A stretch of DNA of 18,375 bases from an uncultured bacterium (GTDB lineage Bacteria > Hydrothermota > Tepidihabitantia > Tepidihabitantales > Tepidihabitantaceae): positions 1 through 18,375 of the forward strand of contig CAKZPX010000108.1 in NCBI GenBank assembly GCA_937139435.1. The letters run 5' to 3'. The translations under genes and the position numbers were made by a program. Shown piece by piece: positions 13,403 to 18,375 of the stretch (the stretch's first letter is position 1; each line of letters starts with the position of its first letter). The notes under the pieces were generated by a model. That model did no database searches. It saw nothing but the letters and a program-made list of their open reading frames with translations, and had not been told where the DNA came from.

Positions 13403-14578
13403 CTACTGATAAACATAAAACTCTTCTGCCAGACCGGCGATGACAAAGAATGTGCCGACGGCAAATTTTGCCCGGCCGTTTTCGCCATAAAGCGGATAGT
13501 CACAGAAGCCGGTCATCGCTCCAGCCTGATTGTAAAACACCAGCCGCACCGTCTTGGTATTGCGGGGAATCTTTAACCGGGCGACGGTGATGTTCAGTGG
13601 CGCATAACCCCAGGCACGGATGTCTTTATTTTCCTCTTCTTTACCCAGCGTAAGGTCAGCAACATCCTCGGCGATGTCCCCGCCCTTACCCGGCATTACC
13701 CTTTCCAGGAGCTGTTCGCTCAACAGCCTCAACCCCAGTCGTGCCGCCTTTGCCGCTACCTCCTGCATTGTCTTGCGGTTCGCCTCAGCAGCGGTCAAAC
13801 GGACGTTAAAACTGTCACCCTTTTCCGGCAGGAAGGCAGCAGGCTGTTCGTTGTTCAGGTAGACTTCGGCTCTGCCCAGGGCGGTGGCGGTTTGATGGTC
13901 AATATGGACAATTAAATCCACCGAATCCCCTGCTGGCACCACACCGCTGTCACGGTGGAGTGCGATTCGATCCATCAGTTTTGCACCCAGTTCCGCAAAG
14001 TAACTGTTCTTCATTTCCTTCAGACCGCGATACTCAATCAGGGCATCATCAAGCTTTTCCTGTTTTTCAAAAACAAACCCCATATAGAAGTTGACCACCG
14101 GCAGTTTTGAGGCGTCCTGGTCAAACTGGCGCAGTTTCTTGAACTCCACCAGCGCCTCAGGCAGATTGTCCTCAAAAAGGTAGCAGAGCCCAAGATAAAG
14201 GTGCAGCAGTTCCCGCTCCCGTTTTTTCAGTTTGTACACGGCTCGGGAATCAACCACCAGCCAGTCGTAAATTTTTGCCGCCTCAGGACGGTCACCAGCA
14301 TCCACCCGGTAGGCGGCAAGGAACGCCTTTTTTGCCTCGGTGACATTGCCACCGTAGAGCGATGTTATACCATAACTCAGAAGCGAAAGGATATAGGACA
14401 GGTCTTTTTCCTTGAACTTCTCTGCCACCGTTGTTTTATACCGGGCGATAGCCGGTTCATAGGCAAGGTTAGAGAAGTAGCGGGGTTTTGCTGGCTGGAC
14501 GGTGGTGGGGCTGGGCAGGCAATTAAGAATTGTCAGAAGAAACAGGAGGATAGGTGCGGAACGATACCGTCGTTCCAT
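13403..14578 (-). CDS. TPR-containing lipoprotein, COG3014-like
   Basis: 391 residues with a lipoprotein-type signal (TILNC, Cys20, Asn at -1, which is atypical). Residues about 60-215 are helical TPR-like repeats: YILSLLSYGITSLYGGN, a KKAFLAAYRV helix pair, LHLYLGLCYLFEDNLPEALV, then VNFYMGFVFEKQEKLDDALI. The C-terminal part (about 225-391) looks beta-rich and ends AKFAVGTFFVIAG. Proteins of this build (COG3014) accompany LpoB and YcfL in some gammaproteobacteria, and the same trio occurs here in the order LpoB, TPR protein, YcfL. It probably sits at the inner face of the outer membrane as a scaffold for envelope machinery; that role is inference. The start lies 11 bases after the lpoB stop with only a weak ribosome site. 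The COG3014 match is from pattern memory. Confidence 0.65.
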   Translation of the reverse strand: MERRYRSAPILLFLLTILNCLPSPTTVQPAKPRYFSNLAYEPAIARYKTTVAEKFKEKDLSYILSLLSYGITSLYGGNVTEAKKAFLAAYRVDAGDRPEAAKIYDWLVVDSRAVYKLKKRERELLHLYLGLCYLFEDNLPEALVEFKKLRQFDQDASKLPVVNFYMGFVFEKQEKLDDALIEYRGLKEMKNSYFAELGAKLMDRIALHRDSGVVPAGDSVDLIVHIDHQTATALGRAEVYLNNEQPAAFLPEKGDSFNVRLTAAEANRKTMQEVAAKAARLGLRLLSEQLLERVMPGKGGDIAEDVADLTLGKEEENKDIRAWGYAPLNITVARLKIPRNTKTVRLVFYNQAGAMTGFCDYPLYGENGRAKFAVGTFFVIAGLAEEFYVYQ

Positions 14579-14589
14579 CTTTTACCGGG

Positions 14590-15159
14590 CTATTCGTACC
14601 AGGCTTTGCTGCTCTTCTTTTTTAACTCCTGTTCCTCGGCCCAGACGATCTCGGATGTGCGGACGTTAACCAGGCGCATTGTTAACTTGTAATAGGCGAG
14701 GGTGGTCGCCCCCCTGGTCTTCTCAATGCTCATTATGTCGCCGGTAAGGAAGTAGTCGGCACCGATCAGACTGCCCAGTTTTACTGCGCCATCAACATCA
14801 ATCCGCTGGGTCTCCTGCAGGGCGATCTCTTTTGCCTGCTGTTTTAAAAGTTCCCGGTCAACGATGCGGAATTTACCCAGTTTCACCAGCGCCACCATTA
14901 TCTTTTCCGCAATCCCCTCGGTGTCAATGTGCTGGGAGGTGCGGTTGCCGATAGTGAGAAACGCCAGAACCGGTTTTGCGGTGTTTGACTTTGCTGGCAG
15001 TTTTAGCTCCGCCAGCGACATGACCATCTTTTCTGCCAGCAGTTTCATATCGGTGTCCGAGTAGGTGTAATCCCATTCGGTAACCTCATCTGGTCGGACA
15101 TAATGGGAAGTAGAACAGGCGGTAAGGAGTATTAATGTCAGGGCAAAAAGTTTTCTCAT
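14590..15159 (-). CDS. lpoB: LpoB-like penicillin-binding-protein activator lipoprotein
   Basis: LpoB is an outer-membrane lipoprotein that reaches through the periplasm to stimulate the class A synthase PBP1b. The 189 residues carry a signal with lipobox LTAC (Cys15) and a short linker. The globular domain contains VLAFLTIGNRTSQHIDT, KFRIVDRELLKQQ, GSLIGADYFLTGDI and an end VNVRTSEIVWAEE, all typical of LpoB (COG3417). The linker is short (about 20 residues) compared with E. coli LpoB. ATG 15159 overlaps the previous stop (ATGA) and has an AAGGAGG site 4 bases upstream. The presence of YcfL and a COG3014-like protein next door strengthens the assignment. Whether this organism's PBP1b has the UB2H docking domain cannot be seen here. 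Confidence 0.82.
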   Translation of the reverse strand: MRKLFALTLILLTACSTSHYVRPDEVTEWDYTYSDTDMKLLAEKMVMSLAELKLPAKSNTAKPVLAFLTIGNRTSQHIDTEGIAEKIMVALVKLGKFRIVDRELLKQQAKEIALQETQRIDVDGAVKLGSLIGADYFLTGDIMSIEKTRGATTLAYYKLTMRLVNVRTSEIVWAEEQELKKKSSKAWYE

Positions 15160-15704
15160 TTTTCCTCCTTCTCTGTTAAACTTTCCTTCATTATCCGGAC
15201 AAAGTTATTAACCACCCCGCTGGGCGGAGTGTTTTCCGATGGTTCATAGAGTGCCCAGAGAAGTATCTTATCCTGGGGTACATCCACAAGATAAAAAGAT
15301 ACCGCCCGCACCCTTTCATCCCGGCAACCACTTTTACCCCGGGCGCAATGACCGCAGCGGGCAACAAGGGTGCCGGTGATTAAGGTATTGGCACCAAGTT
15401 TCTTTGCCCACGCTACCGGGTCAGGTGGCACCGGACGTTCCCGGTTAAGGTCTTTCTGCCCGGGATAGAGTACGGTGATGCTATCAGCAAGCAGCGCGAT
15501 GGCGATGGCGTCCTCAATCAGCCGGGCGCTGGTGCGGTCAACACCGCTGATTGTTATCGCCACCGTGCCAATCAAGGGCAGTTTACCAGCAGCATCAGGA
15601 TGGACAAAAAGGGCAGCAGGTTTTAATGTATCCCCTTCTGCTGATAGAACAGGTGTGGTTAACAGCATTATGATAACAACAAAAGGCAGGAGTTTTTTCT
15701 TCAT
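15156..15704 (-). CDS. Periplasmic LpoB/GNA1162-like protein with a Cys cluster
   Basis: 182 residues with a Sec signal peptide (hydrophobic core about 5-20, likely cut after LSA at 22) and no lipobox, so probably soluble in the periplasm. The domain resembles the LpoB/CsgG/GNA1162 fold: TVAITISG strand, a helix (SARLIEDAIAIALL), a TVLYPGQKDL segment, then WAKKLGANTLITGTLVA matching the GAD-x-x-x-TG motif of neighbours, and YLVDVPQDKILLWAL. Unusual for the family is a loop with three cysteines, C117-GH-C120 and C127, just after the TG motif. This could be a disulfide or a metal site. The gene sits between the FlgT-like lipoprotein and lpoB, overlaps lpoB by 4 bases and has a strong AAGGAGG site. 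The exact function is unknown; family membership is by motif only. Confidence 0.6.
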   Translation of the reverse strand: MKKKLLPFVVIIMLLTTPVLSAEGDTLKPAALFVHPDAAGKLPLIGTVAITISGVDRTSARLIEDAIAIALLADSITVLYPGQKDLNRERPVPPDPVAWAKKLGANTLITGTLVARCGHCARGKSGCRDERVRAVSFYLVDVPQDKILLWALYEPSENTPPSGVVNNFVRIMKESLTEKEEK

Positions 15705-15716
15705 ATTGCCTCCTTT

Positions 15717-16931
15717 TTATCTCTCCTCGGTGATAAATTTTATATCAATGCGGTTGCCAAAATAACCCTGAATCTGAAACGGGATGGCAAGGTTTCTGCC
15801 GGTCAATTCCTGGATGATTTCCGGTGTGGCGGTCTCGGACACAATCTCAATCACTGCGGTTGTGCCGATAAACTGTCGGGTGATGACCGCCTGCACCCCA
15901 CGCACCTTTGCCATAATCTCGGATTTTAACCGTTCAATCTTTTCGTGGTCTGCTTCTGTCGCATAGATCTGGGTGAGGTTCTGCCGGCGCTGCCAGCGGG
16001 TGAGGATGCGGGAGATGAGCACCCGGCTGGTGGAGTCTGCTGCCTGACGCCGTGCCTCGGTCGGACTGAATGGCACCGCTGCGGTTAAGGCGGTGGCACC
16101 GATTATCTCTCCGGTTTTGAGATTGACCGCCCGCACGTTCAGGTCTACCCGATAAAACTCCTTTTCCTGCGAAGCGTAGGGAACGGTTTTGCGCTCGGTC
16201 GCCTCCTGCATCGTGCCGAATACCCCGATCTCTGCCCCGGATTCCAGTCCGAGCAGGATAGCGGTTCGCTCATCACCTTCCAGAATTCTTTTCAGCCGTT
16301 CGCTGTTAAGAATCTTTTCTAATGTGGCACGGTCAACAACCGGAAAGCCCTTTTCGCTAAACGCAGCCGAGAGCATGGTTTCAATCATTTCTGGTTCAAG
16401 GGTTTGTTCGGTTATGGCAATCTGGCTGGTACTGGCGACCCTGCGCACCACCACCATTATCCTTGGTCGTCCCTGCTCGGTAACGAGAATGCCAATCGCC
16501 TGCAGGTCATTTTCAATTTTCTCCATCTTCACCTTTGCCCGGATAATCACCCGGTAGAGGTCAGTTTCCCGGGACTCGCTGACTATCCGGTAAGATGAAA
16601 CATAGCCGGTCGCCTGGGAGTAGATCCGGTCAGATAGCAGCTGGAAGTTTTCCACCCGGGTTTCAGAATTGATGAAACTGCCCACCCCCTGTTCCACCGC
16701 CTTGCGCAGGGCGTCCTTGAGCGCCTGGTCGCGCGCGATGTCAGCGCTGGTGGTGATCGCTGCCACACCTTCAGCGATGACCTCGCTACCCTCACCACCG
16801 GTAAGGACAACCTCGCTTGTGGTGGTAGTGGTGGTATTTGCGGCTGGTGGTGTATAGGCGGGGTAATAGCAGTTAGCCAGGAACCCGGCGGTGCTGATTA
16901 CCAGGCAAAAGAGAATTTTGCTGATTTTCAT
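15717..16931 (-). CDS. FlgT/LPP20-like plus LpoB-like two-domain lipoprotein
   Basis: 404 residues. The signal ends in LANC (Cys21, Asn at -1). A Thr-run linker (about 33-38) follows, then an N-terminal LPP20/FlgT-N-like domain (about 50-155). Its motifs are ARDQALKDALRKAVEQG, SETRVENF and YRVIIRAKVKM. A middle LpoB/CsgG/FlgT-M-like domain (about 160-310) includes IMVVVRRV, FPVVDRATLEKILNSE, ESGAEIGVFGTM and VNLKTGEIIGA. A C-terminal domain (about 320-404) has VRGVQAVITRQFIGTTAVIE. The layout is that of FlgT, an H-ring protein of Vibrio flagella, but no flagellar gene is present, so a general outer-membrane scaffold role is more likely. It starts 6 bases after the previous stop without a ribosome site. 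The lipoprotein status is less sure because of Asn at -1. Confidence 0.68.
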   Translation of the reverse strand: MKISKILFCLVISTAGFLANCYYPAYTPPAANTTTTTTSEVVLTGGEGSEVIAEGVAAITTSADIARDQALKDALRKAVEQGVGSFINSETRVENFQLLSDRIYSQATGYVSSYRIVSESRETDLYRVIIRAKVKMEKIENDLQAIGILVTEQGRPRIMVVVRRVASTSQIAITEQTLEPEMIETMLSAAFSEKGFPVVDRATLEKILNSERLKRILEGDERTAILLGLESGAEIGVFGTMQEATERKTVPYASQEKEFYRVDLNVRAVNLKTGEIIGATALTAAVPFSPTEARRQAADSTSRVLISRILTRWQRRQNLTQIYATEADHEKIERLKSEIMAKVRGVQAVITRQFIGTTAVIEIVSETATPEIIQELTGRNLAIPFQIQGYFGNRIDIKFITEER

Positions 16932-16936
16932 AGTGG

Positions 16937-17938
16937 TTATAACAAAAGTTTAACAAGGAAGCGTCCGGCATCAAAAAGGAATCGGGCGCCATCTTTTAAC
17001 CATTTCAACCGGTCCGCATCCTGTTTACTTAAAACGATGTCCGCACCCAGTTTTCCCCGCACCTGTTTTATTTTCAGCACCAGGGGCTGCCGGGCAAATT
17101 CCGGACGGGCAATGATTTCATCCAGACGGTTGATGTAATGCAGAACCTTCTGTCCGGTGCTGCCGGTATACTGGTAGAACTCCCGGGTGTCCAGCAGCAG
17201 ATTACCCGCTTCATCATAGATTTTTGGAAACAGCGCTGGTTTGAGACCGGTGTTGCCCGCATCCAGCACCAGTCCGGAATACTGGCGGAAGAACTCCTTT
17301 ACCGCTGCTGAGGCGGTTGCCGGTGGTTGTGTGCCAGTAGACGGGGTTAATGCCGGTGTCAGGGCATCGGCAACACTCTGCGGTCCGGTCAGATTGACCT
17401 CCAGTTCCACCTCCACCACACCGGTAAGGGAGTCAAACTTTGCCGGACCCACCTGCCGGGCTCCCTTAACGATGCCCTCAACATGGGAGTAGATGACATC
17501 ATAACGAGTAAAAAAGTTTTCCACCCTGGTGTCCGAGTCAACCCGCACACCCTTGATGATTTCCAGGAGGTTACGCTGGGCAACAACCACCGCTGCCCGT
17601 TCTGCCATCAACCTTGCCCGTGTCGGCTTCGGGTCTCCCGGGTCAATAACACCAGAACCCCTTGCCCGGACAACACCAACACCCCAGTCAATCACGCCAC
17701 CCGGAACCGGTTCGCTAATCTCATCGGGCTTAACAATCTCTTCTACCGGTACCGGTGTGGTAAATCCCTCTTCTGGTATCCGGGGCATTTCAATCGGACC
17801 GCTGACCGGTGCCTGTTTCGGTGTGGTAACCGACCCGGTCTGCTGGACAGTTGCGCTGGGGAGGGCACAGCCGATTAACAGTGCGACCAGCGTTGCTGTC
17901 AATATTATTGAACAGCAGTGCCGGTGCTGGCTTTTCAC
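16937..17938 (-). CDS. LPP20-domain lipoprotein
   Basis: 333 residues with lipobox LIGC (Cys24). Residues about 25-85 form a Pro-rich, probably unfolded linker. The LPP20-like domain (about 90-185) contains RLMAERAAVVVAQRNLLEII, then SDTRVENF and VVEVELEVNLTG. A second domain (about 210-333) begins SGLVLDAGNTGLKPALFPKI and contains GADIVLSKQDADRLK. That two-part pattern occurs in uncharacterised envelope proteins of several diderm phyla; the function is not known. GTG 17938 overlaps the stop of the CsgG-like gene and has GGAGGTG 4 bases upstream, so the two are translationally coupled. The DTRVENF motif is nearly identical to that in the next gene, marking the two N-terminal domains as homologous. 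Confidence 0.68.
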   Translation of the reverse strand: MKSQHRHCCSIILTATLVALLIGCALPSATVQQTGSVTTPKQAPVSGPIEMPRIPEEGFTTPVPVEEIVKPDEISEPVPGGVIDWGVGVVRARGSGVIDPGDPKPTRARLMAERAAVVVAQRNLLEIIKGVRVDSDTRVENFFTRYDVIYSHVEGIVKGARQVGPAKFDSLTGVVEVELEVNLTGPQSVADALTPALTPSTGTQPPATASAAVKEFFRQYSGLVLDAGNTGLKPALFPKIYDEAGNLLLDTREFYQYTGSTGQKVLHYINRLDEIIARPEFARQPLVLKIKQVRGKLGADIVLSKQDADRLKWLKDGARFLFDAGRFLVKLLL

Positions 17939-18375
17939 TTTACACCTCCATGTGTTAAAAGCGGTAAAAGGGCGACATCCAGCGCTCCGGTCAGCGCCTC
18001 TTCTGCGCCAGAAAAACTGGCGCCTTCACCCTGGGCAGAATAGAGCAGTTCACCGGTTTCAACATTGATGATGCGCACGGTCAGGCTGGCATCGCGCTGG
18101 TCGGGTGAATCCGAGAAGAACGGGTCGTGCTTCACCTGACTGATGCGGATGGTCATTACCGCGGATGCGCCCATCAGTTTTCCCAGTCTTGCTGCGGTCT
18201 GCGGGTCAACCATTCCGGAATAGGAAAACTCCTGTTCTTTAAGAATCGCCGCCACTGTGCTCCGGTCAACAACAGAAATGGTGAGAATCTTCATCAGTTG
18301 TATCTCTGCCCGTTCCACCAGGCGCTGGTTAACACTAGTATCCGAGTTGTCACCACCGGACACCGGCAGAATCGC
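17935..18375 (-). CDS. CsgG/LpoB-family protein (partial, N-terminus beyond right edge)
   Basis: Open to the right edge, so only the last 146 residues are seen. They start AILPVSGG, the usual first strand of the CsgG/LpoB nucleotide-binding-like fold. LTISVVDRSTVAAILKEQE, then ARLGKLMGASAVMTIRIS and VRIINVETGELLYSAQGEG follow. These match the CsgG N-terminal and LpoB domains. CsgG itself is a curli-secretion pore with transmembrane strands; no such hairpins can be recognised in the visible part. The protein is therefore more likely a periplasmic or lipoprotein accessory factor. It is the first visible gene of the minus-strand lipoprotein operon, and the operon promoter lies outside the window. 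Confidence 0.75.
   Translation of the reverse strand, partial: AILPVSGGDNSDTSVNQRLVERAEIQLMKILTISVVDRSTVAAILKEQEFSYSGMVDPQTAARLGKLMGASAVMTIRISQVKHDPFFSDSPDQRDASLTVRIINVETGELLYSAQGEGASFSGAEEALTGALDVALLPLLTHGGVK

Noticed and set aside
16805..16855. Triplet repeat (GGT/GTG-type) in the Thr linker of the FlgT-like protein as a phase-variation tract
   Set aside because: Only about six codons, imperfect, and length changes would stay in frame; no sign of on/off switching.
1..18375. CRISPR arrays, insertion sequences, tRNA or rRNA genes
   Set aside because: No regularly spaced repeats, transposase-like proteins, terminal inverted repeats or tRNA-like T-arm sequences were seen on either strand.

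Overview
This 18.4-kb window is densely coded bacterial DNA (GC mid-50s, by eye) with tightly packed, often overlapping genes and many GTG starts. Outer-membrane-type lipoproteins (YcfL-, LpoB-, CsgG-, LPP20- and FlgT-like) indicate a diderm. A corrinoid/2-hydroxyacyl-CoA-dehydratase-like cluster indicates anaerobic metabolism. Two proteins end in a short tail with a shared DPLGRRV motif that resembles FCB-group sorting tails. Together this suggests an uncultivated anaerobe of the FCB/WOR-3 (Stahlbacteria) type. The taxonomic placement is inference; no rRNA or tRNA is present to test it.

Layout. Genes from 1 to 8799 read on the plus strand and genes from 8836 to the right edge read on the minus strand, so the halves converge at about 8.8 kb. 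The plus half begins with the end of a secreted protein (2-274) and selD (278-1318). After a 78-base gap with a possible leaderless promoter comes a seven-gene operon (1397-8799): corrinoid protein, UroD-type methyltransferase 1, RACo-type corrinoid activator, two HgdB-like 2-hydroxyacyl-CoA dehydratase/double-cubane subunits, UroD-type methyltransferase 2, and an HgdC-like ATP-dependent activase. Most junctions overlap or nearly so. The operon combines a complete corrinoid methyl-transfer and reactivation set with a complete ATP-driven low-potential reductase. It has no CoA ligase, CoA-transferase or MtaB/MttB-type substrate methyltransferase, so its substrate is unknown. I regard it as the most interesting system here.

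The minus half, in transcription order from the right edge, is a lipoprotein operon: CsgG/LpoB-like fragment, LPP20-domain lipoprotein, FlgT/LpoB-like lipoprotein, small periplasmic LpoB/GNA1162-like protein, LpoB, COG3014-like TPR lipoprotein and YcfL. Four members carry a recognisable CsgG/LpoB-type GA-D/N/E motif, and two share an ETRVENF/DTRVENF motif. The YcfL-LpoB pair recalls the gammaproteobacterial arrangement linked to activation of class A penicillin-binding proteins. A 426-base gap follows (12544-12969) with a good minus-strand promoter and GC-rich palindromes. Then comes murA-ispG-(secreted Ntn hydrolase), a coupled operon for peptidoglycan precursor and isoprenoid synthesis plus an exported amidase-like enzyme. 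The minus half as a whole therefore has a cell-envelope theme.
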